Shown piece after piece: positions 24,931 through 37,585 of a DNA stretch of 64,000 nucleotides. Origin of the DNA: Antitrichia curtipendula (taxonomy: Eukaryota > Streptophyta > Bryopsida > Hypnales > Leucodontaceae); NCBI GenBank assembly GCA_951230915.1, contig OX579641.1, positions 25,026,254 to 25,090,253 on the forward strand. Direction: 5' to 3'. The first letter of the stretch is position 1; each line of letters starts with the position of its first letter. The notes below the pieces were generated by a model. The model did no database searches. It was given only the letters and a program-made list of their open reading frames with translations, and had not been told where the DNA came from. Position numbers and translations under genes: made by a program.

Positions 24931-25249
24931 GTAGGCTCATTTTCGTGATGACTGCCTTTTCCTCTCACTAGAGCCCTCATCCACGAAATTCATCCACATT
25001 TCATTAATGTAAGCACCAAGGTACAGTCAGTACCGATATAGAGTAGGTACATTTAAGGTGTGCTCCATTTTTTTCTAATTTTAAGACTAAACATACAAAT
25101 CAACAAATATCTATAAATATCTATAAAGAAAGACAATTTTTTCAACAATAAAAAAACCCATTGAACACTATATCAATGAAACATAATCATTTGTCATTGA
25201 GAAAAAGGCAATTTGAGTTTTAAAGTGGAAAGAGAAACTCTTTATATAC

Positions 25250-26735
25250 ACATGGGGTAGTAGTAGGTAGAACACCTTATATGGAATATCTAAGTTAGAT
25301 TTTGTAATTTTTTTAACTATTTATAGGTAAGTCAAAAGTAGGAATTGTGTTTAAGTAGAATTCCAGACCTCATTTAGGCATAGTATAATAATTTTTTTCA
25401 AAAAACTTTAATAAAAAAAAAGTACATAAATTAAATTAAGTTTGATATTCAAAAATCTGTTTGAGATTTAAAACCTCCAATAAAATCTTATGAACAAATT
25501 TAAGTGAGAGGGGTTAGATAGGACATTTTTTTTGACATTTTAAAATATTTTCTTTGAATTTTGTTCATAACTTTTGATTGGAGTTTTGAAATTTCAAATT
25601 GATTTTTGGAAGTGAAACTTAATTTAGTTTATCTATTTTTTTTTAGTTTAAAGTTATTTGAAAAAAGTTATTTTACAATGCCTAAATGAGGTCTCAGATT
25701 CTACTTTAATTCCTAAAGGACCGTTTGTCCCTTTGGGGGACAATTTGGGTCTGGACAGGTTCCTACGACCTCAATTTTAGTAATTTTTTTGAGGATGTGC
25801 AATTGTATGAGAGCTTTGAGGATATATAATTTTTATTTCAATCAATGATTGGGAGAATGAGTTATGGCACAATAAGCCAAAAATAGAGATTGGGGAGCAC
25901 CACAAAAAAATCACAAAAAATCAAGATTAAAATGTTAAATTTTTTTCCTAAAACTATATATTTTTGTATACATTTGAAGCTTTGATTCATTCTAATTGGA
26001 CTCATGATGAGAAAGTTATCGACAATTCCAGGTTTTTTGGCAATCTAAGCATCTTCTTGAAAAAATAACTTATAGAATTCATTTCTGAATGCAATTTTTA
26101 TAATTTTCCAAATTTTTTTGGTTAGATAGGGTTGTATTTTCTTGCTAGAACAATCTCACTTTGGGGATTATGTATTTCAATTTCATCTTAGAACTATTAA
26201 TGATTTATTTTTTTCCTCAATCTTAAACCTACTTCTACTTAACAATTTTTTTAATGAGTAAAAATTAAATGTTTTTTCTTGAATTTTTTTTCCTAGATTC
26301 TCAACTCAAGTATTCAATGTAAAAACTTAGAAAATCAAAATTGATAGTACAAAAAGTTTAAGTTAAGAAGATTCAAAGTGAAAAACCTAGTCAAGCAAGG
26401 TGCAAAAAAATTTGTTTTCTTCACTTTGGATGCAAATATCTTGCAATCTATCTAGTCAAAGTTTCTGAAATTTCTTGCATACATTCTTTTACTAATCTAT
26501 TATAAGATCCTATAGTTAGATATGCAAAAAAATGATTTAAATTTTTTTTTGTTCTTTGCAATAGAAGTGGTAGTTTTGAGTGTGTTTTGATGGAGAAAAG
26601 GCCTCGGTCCTTTAGGGGTTAAATACAATTCCTACTTTTGACTTACCTATGAGTGGTTCAAGAGTTCCTACTAATTTAATTTACATATTCCACATAAGTT
26701 GTTTCACCTCCTACCTCCCCATAAATATTTAAAGT
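25250..26735. mobile_element. Inverted-repeat element that carries a TTAA element inside
   Basis: The left arm (about 25,250-25,352, with CTTATATGGAATATCTAA and TAGGTAAGTCAAAAGTAGG) and the right arm (about 26,628-26,735, read in reverse) are inverted copies: both contain AGGTAAGTCAAAAGTAGGAATTG. The TTAA-flanked element at 25,710-26,618 lies between them. A similar arm fragment recurs near 39,040-39,090. Precise ends and a target duplication were not found, so this may be a MITE or a simple foldback. Confidence 0.45.
25710..26618 (-). mobile_element. TTAA-flanked element, copy 1 (909 bp)
   Basis: The right terminus reads GGTCCTTTAGGGG followed by TTAA; the left reads TTAA followed by TTCCTAAAGGACC. 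These are inverted termini (consensus CCCCTAAAGGACC) with a TTAA target site, as in piggyBac- or Kolobok-type elements. The interior is AT-rich and noncoding, and is a reverse-orientation relative of the copy at 34,089-35,012 (shared GATTGAAATAAAAATTATAT and ATAACTTTTG). Confidence 0.65.
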
Positions 26736-27652
26736 GATTGATTTCACAATTCTAAGCACAAACTATGAACAACTTCAGAAGCAAATTAAGGAAATTCCAT
26801 TGTTGTATTTATTTTTTTCGACGATTTGAATGTGTTTGCAATCCATTGACTTACACAACACAATCATTGCAATTCTGACAATTTCTGATATTTGTCTATT
26901 TGGTTATTGATGGATGTAGAATATTCCATTCCATTTCAACCATAGAATGAAATGATGTGAAATATTTCACATCATTCCATGGGGGGGAGGCAGCCTACAA
27001 GAGTGGTAATGAATGTTATGACGTACAACAATGGAATGCCATATGCAATTATAATAACTGTTTGCGAAAATGATGAGTCTTAATTCTTGAGCTTTACAGT
27101 AGACGAGTTGGCATGAAGCTTGTTTTATATGTAATTATTTAGGTTTGCAAGTTGAGGTTTGGTAGAAGCTTTATCTTATAAGGGAGCCAATTCATATTTG
27201 ACCACTTAAGCAATTACATGAATCTGAAGTGTGGTTTTCTTGATTATATTTTTCCATATATAGAAATAGAGTTTGGAAGGATTCCATAATTTTTCAAATT
27301 TTTGGATCAAAACATAATTACTATGAATTTTTTAGCTAAAGATTCTATTCAACCCATACTAGTCATATAGGTCTTTCTATTTCCGACCAAGGGCTGATTG
27401 CAAAATCTAATAAATGTTGGTTGCAATATTAAGAGTCTTGTAGCCACCAATAATGTGCCACAACTACATGGGGAAGTGTGCCATAATTTATGGTTGTTTA
27501 TATTTTCTTACATGGAAAGAAAATGGTCTACATGGCTAGAATGGGGAGTTGATCAGGATTGGATTGCTTTCCATATCTCTAGTACGAAAATTAATCAACC
27601 GCTCTAACAACACTTACATCCCCATTACAATCTTAAATCCATTAACCCTTAA

Positions 27653-28391
27653 CTTCTAAAGGACCAAGGTGCGTTTTTTGGCAACATAGCAATTTTGGGC
27701 AGCTCACTACGAATGGAGTTTTTATTTTTTTTCTTTGAAAATTTCACACAATATGTGCCCAAGGAGTAGCTTTAAGGCCCAAAAATTTTCATAACTTTTG
27801 ACTTCATGGTTAAAATGTTATTGCATGATATGTGATTTTCATTGCTCGGCGGGTAGCCCGGGCAGCCCAAAAAACTTCTTTAAAATCACTTTTTTAAGAA
27901 ATAAAAATTTGAAATTGGTTCTTTAGGTTTATATCTACGCGGGAAGCTTTGAATCATTCCAGTTGGATTAACGAGTCAAAAGTTATGAGGAGTTTTAGTT
28001 TGCGGGTAGGTATAGAGTCTTTGAAAGCCATACCTACCCGCAAACTAAAACTCCTCATAACTTTTGACACGTTAATCCAACTGGAATGATTCAAAGCTTC
28101 CCGCGTAGATATAAACCTAAAGAAGTAGTTTCAAATTTTTGTTTTAAAAAAAAATGATTTTTAAAGAAGTTTTTTGGGCTACCTGGGTTGCCCGCCGAGC
28201 AATGAAAATCACATATCATGCAATAACTTTTTAACCATGAAGTCAAAAGTTATAAAAATTGTTGGGCCTTAAAGTTATTCCTTGGGCGCATATTGTGTGA
28301 AATTTTCAAAGAAAAAAAATAAAAACTCCATTCGTAGTGAGCTGCCCAAAATTGCTATGTTGCCAAAAAATGCACCTTGGTCCTTTAGGGG
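27653..28391. mobile_element. 739-bp foldback made from two TTAA-element halves
   Basis: The entire stretch is one near-perfect inverted repeat centred at about 28,022. From TTAA-CTTCTAAAGGACCAAGG at the left, every block returns in reverse order to CCTTGGTCCTTTAGGGG-TTAA at the right; the loop is about 25 nt between GGTAT and ATACC. Each arm of about 360 bp matches the right-hand part of the TTAA element that ends at 62,426 (for example CTATGTTGCCAAAAAA and ATAACTTTTGACTC). It looks like a head-to-head fusion of two right halves. A transcript would form a long double-stranded RNA. There are no genes in it. Confidence 0.85.
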
Positions 28392-28789
28392 TTAATTGCA
28401 TTGACATCCACTTTATGGACAATGAACAGAGGGCTTGCAAGCGTTGTTTTATCCAACTAACTTCTCATTCATCCAATGTAATACTTGAATCTTGAAAAGC
28501 CAAACTTCTTTAGTACCCAATTTTATGAAATTGTGGAAAATGATATTTTTGTAAATAAATATAAGCAAAAAAGTGCCAAAATTTGAAAAAGGACTGAGGC
28601 ATTAAGGGATTAATGAGTAGTGAAGTCTTAGTGAGCATGAGATAGACTCATTGAACAGGGTTGTCATATCGGGCGGGTCAGGGTGATCGGACGGGACGGA
28701 CGGACGGGCAAACCGGACCGAACGGCCGGACGGTCCGGACAAGCCAGACGCCTTTCATTTTTGAAAAATTCCAATTGTCCACGCTGGCG

Positions 28790-28935
28790 GTCCACACTGG
28801 AATTAGGGCGCGGACGTGAAAGTCAGGGCGGGGACCTGAGTGCAGGGCGCGGACGGAATCGTCGGGGCGTGGACGGATTCGTTGGGGTGCGGACGGATTC
28901 GTTGGGGCACAGACGTGTTAGGGAGGGCGGGGACG
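28790..28935 (+). repeat. hAT subterminal GC-rich repeats, left end
   Basis: At least six spaced copies of a GGGCGCGGACG-like word (variants GGGGCGTGGACG, GGGGTGCGGACG, GGGCGGGGACC) occur 130-280 bp inside the left terminal repeat. Short subterminal repeats of this sort are transposase-binding sites in hAT elements. The same word occurs in the opposite orientation inside the right end. The next block (29,000-29,800) is AT-rich and resembles the 35-38.5 kb satellite. Confidence 0.65.
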
Positions 28936-29818
28936 CTACAGTTTAATTTGAATGAAGTAGAAGTTCTACTTTTTCCAGGATCATGTTGAAGGCTTTATTT
29001 TGAAAAATAGTGGCTACAAGTGTCTCAAATTCATATCCAATACAAAGAGACATCTTTGTAGTCATCTTGAAAAGGGTTGGTTTACAAATTTGAGGATACA
29101 ACTGTACAAGGGTTTGGATTTCAAATCATATACAAGTTATGTCAATTTTGGTTTCAAGTTCAATGAGTTCGTTTTCGTTGCTGGATAGTGGATATTAGAA
29201 TGGTTTGGATTTGAAATTCAGGTACGTTTTTTGGGGTTGTACTTGAAGTTTTCATTTTTGTAAATAGAAGCTCAAACGGTTTGGAATCAACATCAAATGC
29301 GTGTGATATTTGTTGTCCATCTAATTGGATTAGATTTAAATCAAAATCCTTCTAACAAACTAGCAATGTAGCGCCTATTTCCAAAAAAAAATCATTCAAT
29401 TTCTTTTGCTTGGTTTAGGGCGAAGGGTTTAGGGTTTGACGTCATTGACTTTATTGTTGTCATTGACCATTGTTGTATTCGCACTTGAAAATTCTGTGGA
29501 CAATATCTTCTACTATTCAACATAACTGCACTCACAAATGTCATCTACATGCATGGCAAATGCGATAGTTTTGCAAACACAATTGGAGACTTCATTATTT
29601 TAGATAACCAACAACATTTATAAATTTCAAGCATTGTTCAGTACAATAAGAAGTTCACAACACAATGAATCTATACTTTCAAGATACGCCTCCTCTTCCA
29701 TTGGTTATCTCCTACCCTCCTTCTTGTTCTTGTAGATCTTCATTACTTCATGTTTCAATTGGTGCAACTGTCTTGAACTCATGATGATTGAAAATCTACT
29801 AATGGTGTCGGGTGCCCC

Positions 29819-32800
29819 TCAATTGTTGAAACGACTTGATTTGCGGACTTCTTGTGTACCTGGAACCGGTAATGCAGGATTTCGAATTACCATATCATCA
29901 TCTGCTGGTGCCTCATCACAATCATGGTCGTCTTGATAATCACCGCCTTCACTAGTTCCACGTTCATCTCCTCCATCGTCACTGTCTGTCCAGTGGCCCT
30001 CCACTTCCGAGTTGTCATTTCGAAGCTCTACAGCTATTTCACCCTGCCTACGATGGCGTTTAAACCTCTTGTATCGTTGAGCTCTAGGGTCCTCCGCATC
30101 AAAATTTATAGTGGGGCCTCCTTGTACTCGAAGAAGTGGAGGAACAACATACGCTGGAGTGGACAAAGTTGGTCCTGGAACATACGTATTCAAGAATGGC
30201 GCTATCACCACGTTTGGGTGGGGAATCCCAATTCCTCTGAGAGGGCGTTTAGCAGGCCTAGATGATGAAGCTTCGTTGTTGTTTCGTCCACCTCTAATAC
30301 CACAGCCTCCAATCCCTGCACGATCTTCGGTCCCCGCCCGACCCCTTGCTCTTCCACGGACGGCAGTCCTTCCACGTCCTTGTCGATATTCACCCATGGC
30401 GTAGTTTTCTATGGGTCGAGGGGCGGTAGGGGGTCTACCACCCGTTGTCACATTTGAAATGCTTTGAGGCGTGAATTCAACATTTCCCACTGAGCCTAGC
30501 CCTTGTTGGGAAGGTTGACGGTGAGCACTCGAAGTTGCGGAAGAAGAAGGTTCAAGGGAACCCTGCACCGGTGTATTCCGGTTAGGAAGAACAGTACGCA
30601 CAGCAACCGATGGGGGTACACGGGCTTCGTCTTCAAGTGGGTCTGTAAACGCAAAAACATCACTGGGATCTAAACGTTCAGGGTCAAAACGCCTTGCTCC
30701 CGCTATAGAAATCCTCGTGACATTTCTTGCAATTGATTGTGCCATTCCCGTATTTCCAATGTTCTGGCCATGGCGTCCTTCGACAACTCTATTGCTGTCG
30801 CGGCCACCCACTCCTCCGGGCCCCCTACTGCCATCACGATCGCTAACAGATCCTTTAGTACTCTGAGTTGCATTGTTCCTCAAATTCCCACCGCCATTTC
30901 CATTTCCTCCTTCGTTTTCCGGAGGGAGGTCGTCGTTGTTGTCGGAGGGAACATTATCATCATTGACGTCCACTGCGTCCGCGCCATCACTCTCCGAAGA
31001 CGATGACAAAGGCTGCACTTTCGGAATGATTGGATTTTGAGGGACAGGGGGGGGGCCCAAGGGCCCCAACGACCAGGGAGAACTTCCTCTTCCACTTCAT
31101 CATCATCTCCATAGTAATTTCTAGCTTTCTCGAGGTGATCGGCCCCTGTCCTCCACAAGTCTGGATTTGGTTGGTACTCTTCAGGTGCTTGGTTTGCTTC
31201 CACATCAGCGTCTTCCTCTTCTTCAACTGCCAGCACGTCAAATTCACGATTGCGTTCACCCACCGGAACGGGGCCAAGGGCATCCGGATCAGAATCCTCC
31301 GATAAGATATTAGCATCGTACCAACGAACCGGATCGACCCCTGGTCTTTGCTGAAGTACACGGCTATTGGTATAGATATATACCAATGACTCAGCCTTCT
31401 CGGGGGCTAACCGATTCCGGACCTTGTTGTGGACAAAGGAATACATACTCCAGTTCCTTTCACATGAGCATGCTGAACATGTCAATGATAGAATACGCAC
31501 GGCAATCTTTGATAGTGCTCGATCTCCAACTCTGTGCCACCATTGGTGGGGAAGCATATTTGTCGCTCGGATGTCGGGTGTCTCAGCAGCACTATATGGC
31601 CCTGTGCCCTCCTCGAATTCTGTTAATTCCGCCATCACGACGTTGAACTGTACACCCACTACATTTTCCATTTTGCGGATGACGTGATATAATGCACGGA
31701 GGGCAATTCCATCAGCCCTAAGCGCCACGTTATCCAAGAGATACGGATTTAGAAAGGCCCCGGCGTAGTGAACATCCGAAAAGACCATGTTCCACCTTGT
31801 TTCGAAAGACTCCTCCGTGATGGTGGCTATGTCATCTCGTAGGTTGAAGGGTGGCTCTCTTAAAGAAAACACATGGGCTCTCAAATTATGCATTACGAGC
31901 CACGCCCGACCCATAGCTGGTTCTCGGCCATCAAATATGCGCAATGCCCTCAACACGTCTTCAGTCATGTGCAAGTAATTCACACATCGTTGCCAAAAGC
32001 CCACATTTGTGATAGTTGACACCACATTACCTGCAGCCGTAGCTGCTTGCTCCCCATTTTGTCTGTTTCGCAGACCAGCAAAGTAATTTTGAACGCGTGG
32101 ATGGTCTTTTAATCGCACGATTACTCCTCGAAGTTTCTCCAGTCGGTGCATCATGAGGAAATTACAAGCAAAGCGGGTTTCATTTGGCACTACGAGCTGA
32201 AGGCTTGGACTCAACTCCCGGAAAACAGACATGGTCGCGTGATGGTTCCGAATGTACTGGCACAATCTTTTTACCCGAGCAATTAAATCTTGGAATTCTT
32301 TTATTTTGGCCCAATCTTCCAACTTGAGATCCAAGGCATGTGCCATGCAGCCTTGTTTGAAAATGTGCGGGTACGTGTGAATGATATCATCCACTGCCCC
32401 AAGCATGTTTGCTGCATTATCCGTACAAACTTGCGTGACGTGTTTCGGACCCACTTTCTCAATGAATACTTTCATCTGGTCTGATATGTAGCGCATGGAC
32501 TTCCTTTGTCCGGTAGTGTCAATGGCCCCCAAAAATACATCACCAGAAGGGCACGACATCATCACATTCATTAGGGGCCTCCAGTTCACGTCATCCCAGC
32601 CATTAGTGCATATTGTCACCCCGTAATGCTTCACTGCAAAACCAACTTTGGTTTCGATTTGCTTCTCGATCTGCAACCTCTTGGGTTCAATAAACTTAGT
32701 CCTGAACTGATGATAAGAAGGTGGACTGTATTCAAACCTTGCCACTGAGGTTGCCCTCACAGCCTCAATGAAGGCTGGATTTCTTGCCACATTAAATGGC

Positions 32801-33333
32801 ACGTTTGCCTCATAAAAAAACGATGCCCACTTGTCATCTAACTCTTGCCTCTTTGCAATGTTAAAAGCATCTTGCATGCGTTGCTGAAGTAATGTCCCAG
32901 ATCTCGTGGAATTTGATGCAGCGAGACTTTGAGACCTCTCTATTGGATCATTCCCTTCATGGAGAGTAGCCCCTTCAGCCTGGTTCCTACCGGGGCCTCC
33001 TCCCGTCACTTCATTCTGAGCGGATTGGCTTGAACTTGCGACTGGAGTTGCTCTTGATGGACCACTGGGAATTGATTCTCCTTCGTATATGTCCTCGAGG
33101 CTCAATCGTTGCGGGACAAAGTTTGCACAATTTGCAAATCGGTGGCGTACAAGTCGCGGCGCACTACGACAAATTGACCTCTCGGACTTTGCGCCATACC
33201 CAAAGTGAGCAAAAGCACGCTCGCGTTTATAGCTGAATGTCGCATTGCAGAAAACACAGCTGACTTTACTCCCATTCTCAGAGAAATTATACCATGGTTC
33301 CCATTCTTTTGTTTGCTTTCGTTGACTTCCCAT
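29819..33333 (-). CDS. hAT transposase with long C-terminal extension; frame broken at a G9 run
   Basis: Reading from ATG at 33333 (MGSQRKQTKEW), the protein has a BED-type zinc finger (VSCVFCNATF, then His/Cys ligands, residues about 10-65), a DUF659 domain (about 200-370, with QVCTDNAANMLGAVDDII and QGCMAHALDLKLEDW), and the hAT C-terminal dimerisation block (about 600-680, with CSCERNWSMYSFVHNKVRNR). At about residue 760 the frame enters a run of nine G on the plus strand (31047-31055). In one frame it continues into a short odd tail; shifted by one it continues for about 410 residues to 29819 as a disordered acidic, Gly/Asn- and RG-rich extension ending RKSSRFNN. The sensible continuation across the shift suggests a one-base indel in the run, either real or an assembly error. 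An earlier in-frame TTG start (33423) is less likely. The element is probably recent. Confidence 0.88.
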
Positions 33334-33589
33334 TGCATTCACAACAAATGCAAACGTGTTCTTGTAGGAAGTAGAAGAGGCTATCACACCAATTGAAAAG
33401 GACAAAATAATAGTTAGCGCCAATCCACTGTTTGAACTGATTTTTACATCACCTCAACAGTAAACCAGGGCCATCTGCCACCCAAGTAGACTCACAAGGA
33501 GCTCAAACTGAATTGAAGTCCAAGATTATGAGGCCAAGATGACAAATGTAGGGAAGCAGAGTGCAACAGGGTTGCCTTTATACCCTTGG

Positions 33590-33975
33590 AGTGCAGGGGC
33601 GGAGACCTATTCTGCAGGGGTGGGGACGTCAGAGGAGGGCAGTTTTTCTACGGGGCCCGGACGTCATGTGCAGGCGCGGACTTCCCGTCGGGGCGCGGAC
33701 GCAGGGGTGCGGACATCCCACTCCTCAGCCATAGTGGGGGGGGTCTTGAACTTGGTCCTGGGATTCTTCTTTCCCATGGAGAGGGGGAACCCATTAATGC
33801 AGGCAGCCCTTCATTTGACTTCGGGGAATGTCTTCAAGTCAATGGCTCTATTAAGAGGTCCAACCACTTTTTCAATTTAAAGATCATGTATGGGAGCATG
33901 TGGCTCCCTTCTTGGTGCCAAACTTCTCCTTCTTGCCTTCACCAAGCACTTGAGAATTAGGAACCACCCAAAACA
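33590..33975. repeat. hAT upstream segment, copy 1 of 3
   Basis: This segment lies directly upstream of the transposase start and combines GC-rich GGGGCGCGGACG repeats (33,640-33,720) with a conserved tail (CCATGGAGAGGGGGAACCC, AAGAGGTCCAACCACTTTTT, GCACTTGAGAATTAGGAACC). The same combination returns at 36,180-36,565 and 37,165-37,585. Having the subterminal word next to the transposase start suggests that transposase could bind its own promoter. Open frames here are repeat translations. Confidence 0.65.
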
Positions 33976-34088
33976 AAAAAAATTTAGAAAATGAAATTGA
34001 ACTTCCAAACAAGAAGGACAAAATTTGTGTGAGTAGAATCTCAAAGGGTTTAGAGTCCTAATGAAAGACAAGGTACGTATTTGCTTAA

Positions 34089-35012
34089 CCCCTAAAGTCC
34101 CAAGGCCATTTTTCTATCAAAAACTACTCAAAGCTGTTAGTTCTATTGCATTCATCGAAGAAAAGAGAAAAAACACTTTCTTAAGAATCTAATCATAGGA
34201 TCTTGTACTTAATGTATCTCAGATCATGTGGTAAAAATTTCATAAAATTTGACCGTACCAATTACAAGATGTCAGCATTCAAAGTTGGAAGAACTTGTCT
34301 TTTTGAACATTGGTTTGCAATTTCAGATGACTGGGACCACCATTTAAAAAAAAAAATTGCACTACAAATTTGAATTTGATTTTTTTTATGTTGAACACTT
34401 GAATTGAGAATCTAGGATAAAAATTTCAAAAAAGATTCACTTGGTTTTCATTCTTTGAAAAATTGTTAAGTAGAAGTAGGTCCAAGATTGAGAAAAAAAG
34501 CTAAATCGTCAACAACTCTAAGATGGAATTAAAATACTATAATCCAAATGTTGAGATTGTTTTAGCAAGCAAACTTACCCTCGTCAAATAGTTATTTTTG
34601 AAAAATTGTGAAAATTGCATTCCGAAATGAATCCTATAAATTCTTTTTTCAAGTAGATGCTCTAACTGCCCAAAAAATAAGATTGTCCATAACTTTCATA
34701 TAACAAATCCAAATGGAATGAATCAAAGCTTCCCATATAGATAAAAGTACCATCTATGAGAAAATAATTTTTAAAAATTTTAAGAGAAAAAATTGTGTGA
34801 GAAGATTTCTGCCCGCCGCATTGAAAAAATGGACCTTTTGTGCCATAACTTTTGCTCCCGGGCACCGATTGAAATAAAAATTATATATCCATAAAGCTAA
34901 TGTATTTATCTATCTTCACAAATAGTTTCAAAAAATAATGATGAATATTGAGGCCGTAGTAGCCTGCCCAAAATCCATATTGTCCCTCGAGGGGACAATG
35001 AGACTTTAGGGG
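34089..35012 (+). mobile_element. TTAA-flanked element, copy 2 (924 bp)
   Basis: TTAA (34085-34088) precedes CCCCTAAAGTCCCAAGGCC, and the right end reads GACTTTAGGGG followed by TTAA (35013-35016). The interior has family phrases such as AACTACTCAAAGCTG, ATAGGATCTTGTAC and GGAATGAATCAAAGCTTCC. There is no open frame, so it is a non-autonomous element of the same family as those at 25.7, 27.7, 45.1/61.5 and 62.6 kb. Confidence 0.75.
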
Positions 35013-36179
35013 TTAAATTTGAGTTCAAGAATTTTTATTTATTTCTTCTAAATAGAACCTATTTTGAATTATAGATTTGAATTTTACAAATCAAATCATA
35101 ACCAACTTATACTTTTTTGGCTTTTTGTTCAAGGCTTTATTTTTAAAATAAATGGCTACAAGAGTTTGGATTGAAATCTAATACACATTATAATGCATTG
35201 AAATATACTTGAAGGATTTGTTTTCGGAAGAAGAAGCTACAAGGGTTTGGATCTTGAAGACTTCAATGGTATATTCTTCTAATGGGGATCCCAAAAGGGG
35301 TTGGTATTGAAATCAAATACTACTTAAGCTATTTTTTAATTCAAGTTCAACGCTACATTTTGGTAAGGGGGATACGAAAGCGGTTTGGGATTGAAATGAA
35401 ATACTAGTGATGTTATTTCTCAATTCAATCATTCTACTGGAAAAATTGTATTTGTGTAATGGGATCCCAAAAGGGGGTGGCATTGAAATCAAATACTACT
35501 TAAGCTATTTTTTAATTCAAGTTCATCGCTACATTTTGGTAAGGGGGATACGAAAGCGGTTTGGGATTGAAATGAAATACTAGTGATGTTATTTCTCAAT
35601 TCAATCATTCTACTGGAAAAATTGTATTTGTGTAATGGGATCCCAAAAGGGGGTGGCATTGAAATCAAATACTACTTAAGCTATTTTTTAATTCAAGTTC
35701 AATGGTACATTTTGGTAATGGGATCCGAGAAGGCTTTGGAATTGAGGTGAAATACTTGTTAAGATTTTTTTGGAATTCACCTTCAACGGGTTCTTTTTGT
35801 AAGGGGCTACTAGAGGGTTTGCGATTGAAATGAAATACTAGTTCCCTTATTTTCTAATTCAAGTGGAACGGTATTTTATTGTAATGGGGATATGTAAATA
35901 TGGGTCGGGATTGAAAATTTTAAATGAAATAGTATCCAACTTGTTTTGAATTCAAGCCTTCCAAAACAATATTTCAAAAATATAAACTTCTACATTGAGC
36001 AAATTCGTTAGGGTTTTGATTTCAAACTCAAATTAGGGTCAACACCCAAGTTCGGTGCCTTGGGCATTTAGGGGTTCAGATATTTGTGAATTCAAGTTTG
36101 TGAATTCGCGTGTTCAACTTTGTCATAGAGGGAGTTCAAATTTGGCTTGGAGGGACTTCAGGTCTGGGAGCTTGGATAA

Positions 36180-36565
36180 ATTTCCACACATACTTCAGGT
36201 CAGGCCGCGGACTTCAGGTCGGGGCGCAGACTTTAGGGCGCGGATGTCAGGTCGGGGCGCGGACGTCAGGGCGGGGACTTGAAGGGGCGCGAACGTCCCA
36301 ATCCTCCGCCATAGTGTGGGGGGGAAGTGAAGTTTATTTTGAACTTGGCCATGGGATTCTTCCTTCCCATGGAGAGGGGGAACCCATTAATGCATCCAGC
36401 TCTTCATTTCGGTTCGGGAATATCTTCAAGTCAATGGCTCCATTAAGAGGTCCAACTACTTTTTAAATTCAAAGACCATGGAGCATGTGGCTCCCTTCTT
36501 GGTGCCAAACTTCTCCTTCTTGCCTTCACCAAGCACTTGAGAATTAGGAACCACCCATGGAAAAA
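36180..36565. repeat. hAT upstream segment, copy 2 of 3
   Basis: GC-rich TCAGGTCGGGGCGCGGAC units (36,200-36,290) are followed by the conserved tail seen next to the transposase start (CCATGGAGAGGGGGAACCC at about 36,368 and GAATTAGGAACCACCC at 36,541). It is part of the 984-bp duplication. Confidence 0.65.
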
Positions 36566-37164
36566 AGGAGATTTCTGAAAATGAATTTTTTTTTGGTGTA
36601 ATGGGATCCTACGAGGGTTTGGGATTGAAATGAAATATTAGTTCCCTTATTTTCTAATTCAAGTGGAACGGTATTTTATTGTAATGGGGATATGTAAATA
36701 TGGGTTGGGATTGAAAATTTTAAATGAAATAGTATCCAACTTGTTTTGAATTCAAGCATTCCACTAGAAAATTTTATTTGTGTAATGGGATCCTACGAGG
36801 GTTTGGGATTGAAATGAAATACTAGTTCCCTTATTTTCTAATTCAAGTGGAACGGTATTTTATTGTAATGGGGATATGTAAATATGGGTCGGGATTGAAA
36901 ATTTTAAATGAAATAGTATCCAACTTGTTTTGAATTCAAGCCTTCCAAAACAATATTTCAAAAATATAAACTTCTACATTGAGCAAATTCGTTAGGGTTT
37001 TGATTTCAAACTCAAATTAGGGTCAACACCCAAGTTCGGTGCCTTGGGCATTTAGGGGTTCAGATATTTGTGAATTCAAGTTTGTGAATTCGCGTGTTCA
37101 ACTTTGTCATAGAGGGAGTTCAAATTTGGCTTGGAGGGACTTCAGGTCTGGGAGCTTGGATAAA

Positions 37165-37585
37165 TTTCCACACATACTTCAGGTCAGGCCGCGGACTTCA
37201 GGTCGGGGCGCGGACGTCAGGGCGGGGACTTCAGGTCGAGGCGCGGACGTTAGGTCGGGGCGCGGACGTCAGGGCGGGGACTTGAAGGCAGGGCGGGGAC
37301 TTGAAGGGGCGCGAACGTCCCAATCCTCCGCCATAGTGTGGGGGGGAAGTGAAGTTTGTTTTGAACTTAGCCATGGGATTCTTCCTTCCCATGGAGAGGG
37401 GGAACCCGTTAATGCATCCAGCTCTTCATTTTGGTTCGAGAATATCTTCAAGTCAATGGCTCCATTAAGAGGTCCAACTACTTTTTAAATTAAAAGACCA
37501 TGCATGGGAGCATGTGGCTCCCTTTTTGGTGCCAAACTTCTCCTTCTTGCCTTCACCAAGCACTTGAGAATTAGGAACCACCCAA
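37165..37585. repeat. hAT upstream segment, copy 3 of 3, expanded
   Basis: This is the same segment as 36,180-36,565 but with about twice as many GC-rich units (37,185-37,310; GGCGCGGACGTCAGGGCGGG). It shows that the subterminal word expands by tandem duplication. Frames such as the Ser-Gly-Arg-Gly-Ala-Asp-rich one across it are repeat translations. Confidence 0.65.

Noticed and set aside
36055..37488. Frames with repeated Ser-Gly-Arg-Gly-Ala-Asp-type units
   Set aside because: They arise from the GC-rich subterminal repeat and change with its copy number.
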